Source of the DNA: Desulfobulbaceae bacterium UBA2273
GTDB lineage: Bacteria > Desulfobacterota > Desulfobulbia > Desulfobulbales > Desulfurivibrionaceae
Direction: 5' to 3'
Length of the DNA stretch: 64,000 nucleotides
Assembly (NCBI GenBank): GCA_002347095.1
Contig: DDWZ01000029.1
Location: 124,001-188,000, forward strand
Shown here: in pieces, positions 50,704 through 61,033 of the stretch
How the letters are laid out: each line of letters starts with the position of its first letter
How positions within the stretch are numbered: the first letter of the stretch is position 1
The notes under the pieces: generated by a model
The model's database searches: none
The model's input: the letters and a program-made list of their open reading frames with translations, nothing else
Told to the model about the DNA's origin: nothing
Program-made: the position numbers and the translations under genes

Positions 50704-52551
50704 CTAAGGAAGGTCCGAATTCCGCCCGGGTTCCGGGAAGAGGGTGGAGGATGAATATTCGGTCGTGCGGAATTTTTCCATCTGGCTGCGGTAGAAGGCC
50801 TGATGCGTTTTTGTGCGGGTCAGGGCTTCCTCTTCAATGGCCAACGCCTTTTCCCTATTGCCGGTTGCCCAGTACGCGGTGGCCAGGGTGTCGAGCACAT
50901 GCGGGGTTCTGTTCGCAGCGGCTGCTTTATGGGCCAAAAACAGGGCTTTTTCCGGGTCGCGCAGCCCCGGTTCCTGGGCGGTGAGCAGGAGCCAGGCCAG
51001 ATTGTTCAGCGCCTCCGTGTTGGCGGGGGAAAGGCGGAGCGCCTGCGCATAGGCGTCGCGGGCCTCGGGTTCCCGGTTGCGGCTGTAGTGAAGATCGCCC
51101 AGGACTTGGAACCAGAGGCCGTTGCCAGGCTGTTCCTGTATTTTTTGCCGGATAAGCGCCTCGGCGAATCTGGCTTTCGGGGTTTCGCCGAGAAGATCTT
51201 GGGGCATGCGCCAGGCGGCGAAACCGCCGGCCAGCAGGATTGCCGCATAGAAGACCAAGGCCAGGCGGACCTTGCGGTGATGGCGGGATATTACGGCTGG
51301 AGCGGTTTCGCAGCGGTGCAGGTAATCGATGCGCTGCCCCAGGCCGAAATGGTGCCAACTGGGCAGATCGCGGATATTGCCGCCGAGCAGGGCGATTTTT
51401 TCGAAGACCCGGATCAGAGGAGAGGCATGCCCCATGGCGCTCAAGGCATAGAGGTCTGCTTGGCGTTCAAAGTTGCGCATGAAAAAACCAAAGATGAAAC
51501 GGAAGTAGACAAGCATCATGAGGAAGAGGATGCCGGCGCTGGCCAGGGCCAGGATGGTTTCCGGCGCCGTGCCGGTCAGGGTGATCAACTGATAAAAAAA
51601 GTCCGAGCTGAGCAGGAGCAGGAGGAGCGGGGCGGAGCTTATCTGGGCCAGCAGGCCAAAGCCGAGAAAGAGAAAAAGATAGAGCTGGAGATGGTAGTGC
51701 TTGACATGCCCAAGCTCATGGGCCATGACGGCTTCCATCTCCTCCGGCGTCGTGGCTTCGAGCAGGGCGGGGGAGACAAGGAGATACCGGAAGCGGCCGC
51801 TGAGGCCCATGACCCCGGCGGTCAGCATGCGCCCCTCAAAAAGCGGCCAGAACAGGATGTCGGCAAACCGCAACCGCTGGCTGCGGCAGAACTCTTCGAT
51901 GCGCTGTCGCGCCGGTCCGGGCGGGAGCGGGGTGCAGCCCCACAGGCGGACTATGGCCAGGGGAAGGAAAAAAACCAGGCCGAAAAGAGAGAGCAGCATC
52001 AAAACCGGTTCGCCCCAGGGTGAGGCGAGAAAGGTTCTCAGCCAGGGAAAGGGGGCGTGTTGCAGCAGGTCGAACAGGGAGGAGATGATGAGCCATGGGA
52101 GCAGAATGGCGAAATTGATTTTGAGGTTTGCCGCAACAAATGAGCGGGCGGTGAGGCTTCGGGCAAAGATCCTCTGGTAGCTGGGAAGTGCTGCCAGCCA
52201 GAGGAGGCAGAGGTAGCCGAAGAAAACCATGACCCCGGAGAGATGGCCAAGAACCGGGAGTTCTTCGGCCAGCGGCAACCGGCTCAGGTAGTAGCGCCCC
52301 TCCAGCAGGAAGATGTCCAAGGAGAGAAAAACAATGGCCAGGATGGAAAGCCTTTGTTCCACGGCAAGGTAGCGGGCCGCGCTGGTGTCGGGGGTGCGCC
52401 GGAAAAAATAACGGGCCAGTTGGTTGAACAGAACGAGCTTGGCGCAAAAGAGCAACAGGGCAACAGGCCATGGGATCTGAGGCTGTTCCGGAATCGACCC
52501 GGTGGTGAGAATCAGGATGACGACCAGGAGGTAGATGAGATTATTGTACAT
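50704..52551 (-). CDS. M48-family membrane metalloprotease with TPR-like C-terminus
   Basis: 615 residues. Five or so N-terminal membrane helices, then the zinc motif MAHELGHVKHYH (HExxH) near residue 280 flanked by further helices, with a downstream ERQADLYAL as the third-ligand segment, as in HtpX/Ste24 proteases. A C-terminal 130 residues form tetratricopeptide-type repeats (WFQVLGDLHYSRNREPEARD, LSPANTEALNNLAWLLLTAQ). Likely cuts misfolded or membrane proteins. First gene of the pair with cobO. Confidence 0.88.
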   Translation of the reverse strand: MYNNLIYLLVVILILTTGSIPEQPQIPWPVALLLFCAKLVLFNQLARYFFRRTPDTSAARYLAVEQRLSILAIVFLSLDIFLLEGRYYLSRLPLAEELPVLGHLSGVMVFFGYLCLLWLAALPSYQRIFARSLTARSFVAANLKINFAILLPWLIISSLFDLLQHAPFPWLRTFLASPWGEPVLMLLSLFGLVFFLPLAIVRLWGCTPLPPGPARQRIEEFCRSQRLRFADILFWPLFEGRMLTAGVMGLSGRFRYLLVSPALLEATTPEEMEAVMAHELGHVKHYHLQLYLFLFLGFGLLAQISSAPLLLLLLSSDFFYQLITLTGTAPETILALASAGILFLMMLVYFRFIFGFFMRNFERQADLYALSAMGHASPLIRVFEKIALLGGNIRDLPSWHHFGLGQRIDYLHRCETAPAVISRHHRKVRLALVFYAAILLAGGFAAWRMPQDLLGETPKARFAEALIRQKIQEQPGNGLWFQVLGDLHYSRNREPEARDAYAQALRLSPANTEALNNLAWLLLTAQEPGLRDPEKALFLAHKAAAANRTPHVLDTLATAYWATGNREKALAIEEEALTRTKTHQAFYRSQMEKFRTTEYSSSTLFPEPGRNSDLP

Positions 52552-52643
52552 TGGCGTCGGTTGTGGGCTCGAGGGGTAAACGGCGAGACAAATCAGGCCG
52601 GTGGCGTGGCGCCGTCACGAGGGGATGCAGGAAAAAAAGGGCC

Positions 52644-53531
52644 TCAGCGCCGGAAGGCTGAGCCGTACGCCTGGCCGGAGATTCTGGCGTTGTGTTCTTG
52701 ATATTGCTGGAGCAGGGCGCGCAACTCATGGGGTTCGAGGATCTGTTTTTCAAGGAAGAATTCACCGAATTTTTTCTGCAGCCGCTTCTGGTGGGAAACG
52801 AGCATCTGAAGCTGCGGCTCGGAAAGGAGGCCGAGATCCATGGCTGTCTGGCCGAATGGCTGCATGGTCGGACGATTGCGGAGGATATGGACCACATCCG
52901 TCTCGTTGAGCAGGCCGAAGCGCTGGCCGATTTCTCCCAGGCGCGGCCGTTCGGTACGTTGCCAGATGAGGGCTTGGATAATGGTCCGCCAGTTGATCAG
53001 GCCGGAATAGTAGAGAAAATGGCCGAGAAGCAGGCGGCGGTTCGGCAGGGGACCCTGGTAGAGGCTTTCCGTGTCCCAGAAGGTGGAAGGCTGGGCGGCG
53101 CTGCCCCGAAAATCGGCGTGTGTCCGGGCTCCGGCCTGGGTCTGCGGGCGGGGGCGGGAGGCGCTCTGGGTCGTTTTTGCTTGTTGGGGCCGGTGGGGCT
53201 TGGCTGGCGCCGGGCGGGGGGGCTGAGTCCGAGGCCGCGGTTGCCGGGCAGGAGGAGGGAGGCAATATCCTCTTTCCTTGGCGTCCAGAAAGGTGATCAG
53301 GTTTTCGTAGGCCTCCTGCACCGAATGGAACAGGTCGTGGCGCTGCCGCTGCTCCCGCTCATTTTCCAGACTGGCCCGGTCCGGGTGGGTTTCCATGGCC
53401 CGCTTGCGGTACGCGCTCTTGATGCCTGAGTGCTGGAGATAGTCGAGGAATTCCCGGGAAATGGTGAGCTCCGGCCCGAAAATGATCTCGCAGGAGCGAA
53501 AGAGTTCCTTTTCAGCGGCAACTGTTTCCAT
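52644..53531 (-). CDS. J-domain protein with C-terminal MshEN-like repeats
   Basis: 295 residues. The J-domain has its HPD motif in METHPDRASL near residue 48, with the preceding helix AYRKRA. A Pro/Arg/Gln-rich linker (about 110-155) follows, then two or three helical repeats of the type IV pilus ATPase N-domain kind (LGHFLYYSGLINWRTIIQAL, RFGLLNETDVVHIL, LGLLSEPQLQMLVSHQ). It would stimulate a DnaK partner. The combination is unusual and suggests a link to secretion or pilus control, which is inference. Confidence 0.8.
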   Translation of the reverse strand: METVAAEKELFRSCEIIFGPELTISREFLDYLQHSGIKSAYRKRAMETHPDRASLENEREQRQRHDLFHSVQEAYENLITFLDAKERGYCLPPPARQPRPRTQPPRPAPAKPHRPQQAKTTQSASRPRPQTQAGARTHADFRGSAAQPSTFWDTESLYQGPLPNRRLLLGHFLYYSGLINWRTIIQALIWQRTERPRLGEIGQRFGLLNETDVVHILRNRPTMQPFGQTAMDLGLLSEPQLQMLVSHQKRLQKKFGEFFLEKQILEPHELRALLQQYQEHNARISGQAYGSAFRR

Positions 53532-53825
53532 GGCGTGCCTCGTACTCCCTGGAGGTTAGAGTGAAAAAGGAAAATTGGACAGGCAAGGTGCGTGGGGCTG
53601 GCGAAAGGCGAATTTTTTCGCCCGTTGCGCCGCGGCAAAAAAAATGTGATGCGGTGTAAGTCTTATGCAATGATATGACCCGGTTATGATAAGATACAGT
53701 CTCAAGAGAACAGTATGTATCCAGTGCTAAGTAAGTAACATTATTATGTAGCAGATAACATCTTATTTTTTAACATTTTTTGTTCGTATATCCATGAAAT
53801 TCTGGTGCGAATGGGGATTTTTTTT

Positions 53826-55490
53826 ATGGCGCAGTCAAGGGAAAGCGGGAAGCAAGCGGAGTCTTCGCAGTATTTTTCTCGTGATTTCAATGCGATGGCC
53901 GCATGGGCGGAGCTTGATGCGCTTGCCAGGTCGCCCTATGACCTGACCGCGCCCGGCGCCCTTTCGCCGGCAAGAATCCATGGGTACACAGCCCATGCCG
54001 CCGGGATTGACCTTTTGTATGCCACCCAGCGGGTGGATGACGCCGCGCTTTGCGCCTTGCAACGGCTTGCCGAGGAGAGCGGGGCGATCCCCCAGTTTCT
54101 GCTGATGAAAAAGGGCGCGGTGCTGAACCGGATCGAGGGGTACGCCAGCGAGGAGCGGCAGGTACTGCACACCGCCTGTCGCGACATCTTCGCGCCGGTA
54201 ACTCCGGCGCCGGAGGCCTCGGCCCAGGCCAAGGCAGAGCTGGATAAGCTTGCCGATTTTCTCGCAGCCCTGGATTCTGGAGCCATTGTCAATGCGGCCG
54301 GGGAGCCATTCACCGATCTGATCCAGATTGGGATCGGCGGCTCGGACCTTGGTCCGCGGGCCTTGTATCTCGCCCTGACCGCCTACAGGATTGCGGGCCG
54401 GAGGGTGCATTTTGTCAGCAACGTGGACCCCGATGACGCCGCCGCCACCCTGGCCGGGCTGGATCTGGCCAGAACCCTGGTGAATGTGGTGTCGAAAAGT
54501 GGCTCCACCCTCGAAACCATGACCAACGAGGAGCTGGCGCGCAAGGCCTTTGCCGAGGCGGGGCTTGAGCCAAGCCGACATTTTTTGGCGGTTACCGGCA
54601 AGGGCTCGCCCATGGACAACCCCGCCCGGTATCTCCGTTCTTTTTACATGTTCGACTCCATCGGCGGGCGGTACAGCGCCACCTCCATGGTCGGCGCGGT
54701 GATGCTCGGCTTTGGCTTGGGATACCCGCAGCTTATGGAAATCCTTCGCGGCGCCCACGCCATGGATCTGGCCGCGGAAGAGCCGGACATCCTCCGCAAC
54801 CCGCCCCTGCTTCTGGCCCTGCTGGGCATCTGGAACCATAATTTCCTCGGCTGCGAAACCCTGGCCATCCTGCCGTACAGCCAGGCGTTGGTGCGGTTCA
54901 CCGCCCATCTCCAGCAATGCGACATGGAAAGCAACGGCAAATCCGTAACCAGGCAGGGCAAGCCCCTTGCCTGGAAAAGCGGCCCCATCATCTGGGGGGA
55001 GCCGGGCACCAATGGTCAGCACGCCTTTTATCAACTGATCCATCAGGGAACCGCCATCGTGCCCGCCGAATTCATCGGATTTCGCCGCAGCCAGCATGGG
55101 CGCGACCTGCTCATCGAGCAGACTACCTCCCAGGAAAAACTGGTGGCAAACCTCTTGGCCCAGGCCCTTGCCCTGGCCACCGGCCAGCCCCACGAGAATC
55201 CCAACCGGAGATTTGCCGGCAACCGGCCCAGCGCCGTGCTCCTGGCCGACCGGCTGACCCCCTACACCATGGGCGCGCTCTTGGCTCTCTACGAGGCCAA
55301 GGTGGTGTTCCAGGGGTTTATCTGGAACATCAACTCCTTTGACCAGGAGGGCGTGCAATTGGGGAAAAAACTGGCAGTCCGCCTCTTGGCCCACTATGCC
55401 GGTCTGCGGCAGAATCCGGGGTACAGCGGGGAGGCGACTGATGCGCTTGGCTGGGCCTTGCTCGGCGCCGCCGGGATGCTTGCCGAGTGA
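53826..55490 (+). CDS. pgi: Glucose-6-phosphate isomerase
   Basis: 554 residues from ATG 53826 (GGGGA 8 bases upstream); in-frame GTG 53805 and ATG 53811 are less likely. Signatures: IQIGIGGSDLGPRAL, VVSKSGSTLETMTNEELARK, and the active-site segment WGEPGTNGQHAFYQLIHQG. It interconverts glucose-6-P and fructose-6-P. The 273 bp before it are AT-rich and hold no gene. Confidence 0.95.
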   Translation: MAQSRESGKQAESSQYFSRDFNAMAAWAELDALARSPYDLTAPGALSPARIHGYTAHAAGIDLLYATQRVDDAALCALQRLAEESGAIPQFLLMKKGAVLNRIEGYASEERQVLHTACRDIFAPVTPAPEASAQAKAELDKLADFLAALDSGAIVNAAGEPFTDLIQIGIGGSDLGPRALYLALTAYRIAGRRVHFVSNVDPDDAAATLAGLDLARTLVNVVSKSGSTLETMTNEELARKAFAEAGLEPSRHFLAVTGKGSPMDNPARYLRSFYMFDSIGGRYSATSMVGAVMLGFGLGYPQLMEILRGAHAMDLAAEEPDILRNPPLLLALLGIWNHNFLGCETLAILPYSQALVRFTAHLQQCDMESNGKSVTRQGKPLAWKSGPIIWGEPGTNGQHAFYQLIHQGTAIVPAEFIGFRRSQHGRDLLIEQTTSQEKLVANLLAQALALATGQPHENPNRRFAGNRPSAVLLADRLTPYTMGALLALYEAKVVFQGFIWNINSFDQEGVQLGKKLAVRLLAHYAGLRQNPGYSGEATDALGWALLGAAGMLAE

Positions 55491-55593
55491 GAGGCGGGAT
55501 GCAAAAAACTCCTCTGCGCAGAGGCATGGCGAAAAGCGCCGGGAGGCAAGATGTCGGCCTTTTTACCATTCAACGGATTACGAGAACACACGC

Positions 55594-58500
55594 ATGCCTT
55601 CTTTGAGACAATGGAAAGCCACCGCGATGGTGGTGGGGACGATTTTCTGCCTGGCCGGAGTATTTTTGTTCTGGGGAATCAGAGCCCGTCATCATGACCT
55701 TGATGCAAGGATTGCCGCGGAGCAGCGGCATATACACAATCTGTTCGATCTGACAGTCAAGCACTCCTTTGCTCCGTATCGGCTGCGGATCCACAGCATC
55801 ACCGTTACCCGGCCCCAGCTTATCGCCGCCCTTGCCACAGGAGACCGCGCCGCGCTGCTGGCCCAGTGTCTTCCCCTGTACGAGGTCTTGCAGCGCGAAA
55901 ATCCCACCCTGGTGCAATTTCATTTTTACACGCCGGACAACCGTTCCTTCCTGCGGGTGCAGCAGCCGGAACGCTACGGCGACGATCTTTCCTCCCACCC
56001 CATGGTTGTAGAAACCAACCGCCGGCACAAGCCTCTGGCCGGTTACGCAACCGGGCGCGATGGGATTTTTTACCAGATCAGCCAGCCCATTTTTGATGGG
56101 GAAACCTATCTCGGCGGCGTTTCCCTGGGCTTCAAGGCGGAGCGGCTTGCGGAGCTTATGGCGCCCGGGCAAGGGGCGCAGATGGCCATGCTGTTTGACC
56201 GGGCCACCTGGAAAGGGGCGAAGCATTCGGCGCATTATCCGCTGCAGGAGCTGGGAGATCAGATCCTGCTCCAGTGCTGCGACAATGTCTTTCGGCACCT
56301 GCCCAAGGATTTTCGTTTTTCCGGCGGAAATCTCGCTCCGCAGCAAATCCAAGGGCGTTGGTATGTCTTTGATACCAGGCTGGCTCTGCCGGATTTCAAG
56401 GGCGAAACCGTCGGTCGGGTTGCCCTGGCCATTGAAGTGACCCAGTTTGTCGAGGAATTCAACGCTTTTATCGGTTTAAGCATCGTCTTGACCCTTGCGG
56501 GGGGGATTGCCGCTTTTCTGGCGCTGCATTTTACCTTTGCCGCTTCGCATCGGGAACTGAAGGGGGCAAATCAGGCCCTTTCTTCTTCCAAGGCTGCGCT
56601 TAGCAAGAGTTATGCGGAGCTGGAAAAATATCGGCAAAGTCTTGAGGAGCTCGTGGTCGAGCGGACGGTGGATCTGGCCAAGACCAATGAGGATCTCAAC
56701 CAGGAGATTCTCGAACGGGGGCGCATCGAGGAAAGTCTGCGGCGCAGCGAGAAAAGCCTGGCAAGAGCCCAGAGCATCGCCAGACTCGGATACTGGGAAT
56801 GGGATGTTACGAAAAACAATCTTGTCTGTTCCGAGCAGACCTACCGGTTGTTCGGGGTGGGCAAGGAGAGCCGGACCTACACCTATGAAGGCTTTCTCCG
56901 CTATGTCCATCCCGAGGAGCGGACTCAGGTGCAGGCGTGGCTGCAGGGTTTGCTGGCCGGAGATTCCTTCGGCAATCTGGAGTTTCGCATAATCCGCCCG
57001 GATGGCGCGGAGCGGTATATGCACACCGAGGCCGAGGTCAAGCGGGACGAGCATGGCCGGGCCGTTCATCTCATGGGCATTATCCAGGATATCACCGAAG
57101 CGAAGCACGCCACCCAGCAACTGGTGCTGTCGGACAATGTCTTTGAAAACAGCATCGAGGGCATTGTGATCACCGATGCCGACGGGGTTATTCAGCGGAT
57201 AAACCGGGCTTTTACGGACATAACCGGTTACGGGGCGCAGGAGGTGATCGGGCAGAATCCCAGAATCCTCAAGTCGGACCGGCACGGGGAAGGTTTTTTT
57301 GTCGAGATGTGGCGCGGATTGGTGGAAACCGGGCAGTGGCAAGGGGAGATCTGGAACCGGCGCAAGGATGGAGAGATCTATCCCGAGTGGCTGATCATTT
57401 CCTCCATCCGCGATGTCCAGGGAAATATTGTGAACTATGTCGGCGTGTTCCATGACATGACCGAAATCAAGCTGCACGAAGAGCAGTTGCGGTATCAGGC
57501 GCACCACGACGCCCTGACCGGCCTGCCCAACCGGGTGCTGTTCCACGACCGGCTCGGCGTGGCCATGGCCCATGCCCGGCGGGATGAAAACAAGGTGGCG
57601 GTCCTGTTTCTCGATCTGGACAATTTCAAGCGGATCAACGACAGCCTGGGACACACGGTCGGCGACCTGCTGCTCAAGGAGGTGGCGGTTCGGCTTGTCC
57701 GTTGTCTGCGGGAGATTGACAGCGTGGCCCGCTATGGCGGCGATGAGTTCATCATTTTATTCCAGGGAGTGGAGCAGGAAGAAGATGTGCTCCTGGCCGC
57801 GCAGAGAATCATCGAAGGGCTGGCCCCGGTGATCAGCATCCAGGGGCAGGAGTTCTATCTCACCGTCAGCCTGGGCATCGCCTTCTATCCCGAGGACGGG
57901 CAGGATCAGGACACCCTGATCAAGAACGCGGACACTGCCATGTACCGCGCCAAGGAAAGCGGCAAGAACACCTATCGGATTTTCACCCCGGCCATGAACA
58001 AGCGGGTCACCGAGTGGCTGGCCATTGAAAACAGCCTGCGCAGGGCCTTGGATCGCAAGGAGTTTTTTCTGCTTTACCAGCCCAAGGTGGATTTGAACAC
58101 GGGCAGCATCGTGGGGGTGGAAGCGCTCATCCGCTGGCGTCATGGCGACGGGGAGATAATCAGCCCGGCGGATTTCATTCCCATGGCCGAAGACACCGGG
58201 CTTATCGTGGAGATCGGCGATTGGGTGCTTGCCCAGGCCTGCGCCGATCTTGGCGAGATCCTCGGCAAAGGCTACGGGATCAAGATGTCGGTGAATCTCT
58301 CCCCCCGTCAGTTCCGGCAGGACAATCTGCTGGGCAAGATCCGGGCTACCCTGTCAGCGGCCGGGATCGGGCCGGAAGGGCTGATTTTTGAGATTACCGA
58401 GGGATCGGTCATGGAAAACGAGCAGAAGGCCATTGTTCTGCTCGGCGAGCTTCGGGGAATGGGGGCGGGAATTTCCATCGATGATTTCGGCACCGGCTAT

Positions 58501-58854
58501 TCCTCGCTCTATTACTTGAAGCAACTGCCCATCGGCGAATTGAAGATAGACCGGCGGTTTGTCCGCGACATCATGGGGCGGGGCGATAACGTGGCCATTG
58601 TCGCGGCCATCATCGCCATGGCCAAGAGCCTGAATATGCGGGTGGTGGCCGAGGGCGTGGAAACCGGGGAGCAACTGCATTTTCTCTGCCGGCACGGCTG
58701 TGATCAGATGCAGGGCTTTCTGTTCAGCAAACCGGTGGCAATGGATGTGCTGCTGGAGATGCTCGACCGTGGGGCCCAGCTTGATGTTGCCTCCTATGCC
58801 AAGAGCCCGCAGCAGTCGCTGCCCTTTGTCGCCAAGGGTGAGGCTGCTGTTTAG
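55594..58854 (+). CDS. Membrane sensor with PAS, GGDEF and EAL domains
   Basis: 1086 residues from ATG 55594; the frame is open upstream into pgi but that part is not coding. TM1 (VVGTIFCLAGVFLFWGI, residues about 15-31), a periplasmic dCACHE-like sensor, TM2 near 291-311, a coiled-coil linker, two PAS domains (about 380-630), a GGDEF domain with intact RYGGDEF near residue 713, and an EAL domain with intact GVEALIRWRH near 842. Both catalytic motifs look active, so it could make or degrade cyclic di-GMP. Starts 103 bp after pgi. Confidence 0.9.
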   Translation: MPSLRQWKATAMVVGTIFCLAGVFLFWGIRARHHDLDARIAAEQRHIHNLFDLTVKHSFAPYRLRIHSITVTRPQLIAALATGDRAALLAQCLPLYEVLQRENPTLVQFHFYTPDNRSFLRVQQPERYGDDLSSHPMVVETNRRHKPLAGYATGRDGIFYQISQPIFDGETYLGGVSLGFKAERLAELMAPGQGAQMAMLFDRATWKGAKHSAHYPLQELGDQILLQCCDNVFRHLPKDFRFSGGNLAPQQIQGRWYVFDTRLALPDFKGETVGRVALAIEVTQFVEEFNAFIGLSIVLTLAGGIAAFLALHFTFAASHRELKGANQALSSSKAALSKSYAELEKYRQSLEELVVERTVDLAKTNEDLNQEILERGRIEESLRRSEKSLARAQSIARLGYWEWDVTKNNLVCSEQTYRLFGVGKESRTYTYEGFLRYVHPEERTQVQAWLQGLLAGDSFGNLEFRIIRPDGAERYMHTEAEVKRDEHGRAVHLMGIIQDITEAKHATQQLVLSDNVFENSIEGIVITDADGVIQRINRAFTDITGYGAQEVIGQNPRILKSDRHGEGFFVEMWRGLVETGQWQGEIWNRRKDGEIYPEWLIISSIRDVQGNIVNYVGVFHDMTEIKLHEEQLRYQAHHDALTGLPNRVLFHDRLGVAMAHARRDENKVAVLFLDLDNFKRINDSLGHTVGDLLLKEVAVRLVRCLREIDSVARYGGDEFIILFQGVEQEEDVLLAAQRIIEGLAPVISIQGQEFYLTVSLGIAFYPEDGQDQDTLIKNADTAMYRAKESGKNTYRIFTPAMNKRVTEWLAIENSLRRALDRKEFFLLYQPKVDLNTGSIVGVEALIRWRHGDGEIISPADFIPMAEDTGLIVEIGDWVLAQACADLGEILGKGYGIKMSVNLSPRQFRQDNLLGKIRATLSAAGIGPEGLIFEITEGSVMENEQKAIVLLGELRGMGAGISIDDFGTGYSSLYYLKQLPIGELKIDRRFVRDIMGRGDNVAIVAAIIAMAKSLNMRVVAEGVETGEQLHFLCRHGCDQMQGFLFSKPVAMDVLLEMLDRGAQLDVASYAKSPQQSLPFVAKGEAAV

Positions 58855-58917
58855 GCGGGGTTGCGGAAGAACCGGCAACGGCAACCCTGCTGATGGGTGA
58901 TCGTCGATCAGTCTGCT

Positions 58918-60192
58918 TTACCGGTACAGCAATCCGAACCGTTCCCAGAAATCCGGAAAGGATTTGACCACGCACCCTTCCCCCCGGATCCGGACGCCAG
59001 GCACCTTCAGTCCGGCCACGCCAAAGCTCATGGCGATGCGGTGATCGTTGTAGGTGTCAATCTCCGCGCCATGCAGGGGGGCGTTCCCCTCCCGGCCTTC
59101 GATGATCATGGCGTCCGGCCGTTCCTCTGCCCTGATCCCCAGCTTGGCCAGCTCCGTGACCATGACATGGAGGCGGTCGCATTCCTTGATCCGCAGATGG
59201 GCGATGTTCTTGATCACCGTCCGCCCCTTGGCGAAACCGGCAACCACCGCCAGGGTCGGGACCACATCCGGGCAATCGCCCATGTCCACCTCCACCCCGC
59301 GCAACTCGCTGGAACCGGTCACGGTGATGCCCGCTCCGGTTCGCTCCACTCCGCAGCCCATCCGGGCCAGGATATCCACCAGCACCGCATCCCCCTGCAG
59401 CGATGGCGAGGGCACGTTGGCCACGGTCACCCTGCCGCCGGTCACCGCGGCGGCGGCCCAGAAGTAGGAGGCGCTGGAGGCATCGCCTTCCACCGCATAG
59501 TTCCTGGCCTGGTAACACCCCTGGGGAATGGAAAAGTGGTTGAGTTCCGGGTTTGCCGTTACTTCAATGCCGAAATCTTTCATCACGGCCAGGGTCATGG
59601 TGACATAGGGTTTGGACAAAACCTCCCCGGCCACCAGGAGTTCGGCGGGCTGCGCGGCATAGGGCGCGACCAGCAGCAGGGAGGAGAGGTATTGGCTGCT
59701 TTTGCCCTCCGGCAGCAGGGTCTTGCCGCCCTTGATCCCGTTGGCCGCGATGGCGACCGGCGGGCAGCCCGTGTTATGGACGCTGCGGATTGCAACCCCC
59801 CAGCCGGATAGCGCCTCCATCAGGGGCTTGATCGGCCGTTCATGCATGCGCTGGTCGCCGTTGATGGTAAAGGGGCCGTGCCCCAAGGCCGCCACCGAGG
59901 TGAGAAAACGGGTGGCGGTGCCGTTGTTGCCCAGGAATATTTCTTGCTCCGGCGTGGCGATGGCGCCGCCGTTGCCCTGCACCCGCCATTGATCCTGACC
60001 GGGCGTTACGCTGATGCCCATGGCCGCCAAGGCGTGGGAGGTGTATTCGGTGTCCTCGCTGGCCAGGGGGTAGTGCAGGATGCTTTCCCCGTTCGCCAGG
60101 GCCGCGGCAATGAGAGCCCGCTGGGTCAGGCTTTTTGAACCGGGCACGGTGAGGGTGGTGTTAATGGAGGCAAGGGGGCGGATTTCTTTCAT
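58918..60192 (-). CDS. aroA: EPSP synthase
   Basis: 424 residues, the usual length. LTVPGSKSLTQRALIAAALA at the N-terminus, GNNGTATRFLTSVAAL, GDASSASYFWAAAAV and the C-terminal DTYNDHRIAMSFGVAGLKV match AroA. It joins shikimate-3-P and phosphoenolpyruvate. Third in the aroD-aroE-aroA run, 13 bp after aroE. Confidence 0.95.
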   Translation of the reverse strand: MKEIRPLASINTTLTVPGSKSLTQRALIAAALANGESILHYPLASEDTEYTSHALAAMGISVTPGQDQWRVQGNGGAIATPEQEIFLGNNGTATRFLTSVAALGHGPFTINGDQRMHERPIKPLMEALSGWGVAIRSVHNTGCPPVAIAANGIKGGKTLLPEGKSSQYLSSLLLVAPYAAQPAELLVAGEVLSKPYVTMTLAVMKDFGIEVTANPELNHFSIPQGCYQARNYAVEGDASSASYFWAAAAVTGGRVTVANVPSPSLQGDAVLVDILARMGCGVERTGAGITVTGSSELRGVEVDMGDCPDVVPTLAVVAGFAKGRTVIKNIAHLRIKECDRLHVMVTELAKLGIRAEERPDAMIIEGREGNAPLHGAEIDTYNDHRIAMSFGVAGLKVPGVRIRGEGCVVKSFPDFWERFGLLYR

Positions 60193-60205
60193 GGTCTGGT
60201 AATCG

Positions 60206-61033
60206 TTATGGGTTGCAGCCTAAGCTGGTGAGCAGGCTCTGACGCATCACTTCCACCGGGGCCTGCAGGCCGGTCCAGAGTTCAAATTGGGCCGCGCCCT
60301 GATAGAGGAGCATGGCAAGGCCGTTGATGGTCTGGCAGCCCGTCAGTTTGGCTTCCTGCAGCAAGCGGGTTTCCAGGGGGGCATAGACGATGTCCATGAC
60401 TACTTGGAAGTTGGCCAGAGCTTCTTGGGCAATGGGCAGCATGTCCTGTTGCGGGGCCATGCCCAGCGAGGTGGCGTTCACCAGGGCATCAGCCTTGCAG
60501 GTGGCGGCCTCGGCCAGGGGCAGCCAGGGGCAGCCGAGCAGCTTTGCCTGCGCTTGGCCTTTTTCCGGGGTCCGGCTGGCAATGGTGAGCGAGGCCCCGG
60601 CCTCGAGCAGACCAAAACCGATGGCCCGTGCCGAACCGCCAGCGCCGAGAAGCAGAACCGAAGCGCCCTTCAGGCTGATCTTTTCGGAAAGTGCCCGGTT
60701 GGCCCCGAGCCAGTCGGTGTTTGCGCCGTGGATGGCCCCGTTGCTGATGACCAGGGTGTTCACCGCGCCGATTTTCTTGGCCACGGGATCGATGGAGTCG
60801 AGATGCTCCATCACCGTCTGCTTGTGGGGGATGGTGACGCTCACCCCCTTGATGCCCAAGGCCCGCAGACCGGTCATGGCCTGGCCGACATCCTGCACCC
60901 CAAAGGGGAGGTAGACCTTGTTCAAGCCCAGGGCACCAAAGGCGCCATTGTGCATGGCCGGGCTCAGGCTGTGGGTAACCGGGTTGCCCATGATGCCGTA
61001 GAGTTCGGTGGCGCCGTTAATGTGCATGCTCAA
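60206..61033 (-). CDS. aroE: Shikimate dehydrogenase
   Basis: 275 residues. GIMGNPVTHSLSPAMHNGAF at the substrate-binding N-terminus, VTIPHKQTVMEHLD with the catalytic Lys, TDWLGANRAL, and the NADP-binding GAGGSARAIGFGL. Reduces 3-dehydroshikimate. Its start overlaps the aroD stop region by 17 bp, so the two are translationally coupled. Confidence 0.95.
   Translation of the reverse strand: MSMHINGATELYGIMGNPVTHSLSPAMHNGAFGALGLNKVYLPFGVQDVGQAMTGLRALGIKGVSVTIPHKQTVMEHLDSIDPVAKKIGAVNTLVISNGAIHGANTDWLGANRALSEKISLKGASVLLLGAGGSARAIGFGLLEAGASLTIASRTPEKGQAQAKLLGCPWLPLAEAATCKADALVNATSLGMAPQQDMLPIAQEALANFQVVMDIVYAPLETRLLQEAKLTGCQTINGLAMLLYQGAAQFELWTGLQAPVEVMRQSLLTSLGCNP

Noticed and set aside
53835..55394. 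519-residue - strand ORF
   Set aside because: Exact antisense of pgi, whose motifs are unmistakable; shadow frame.
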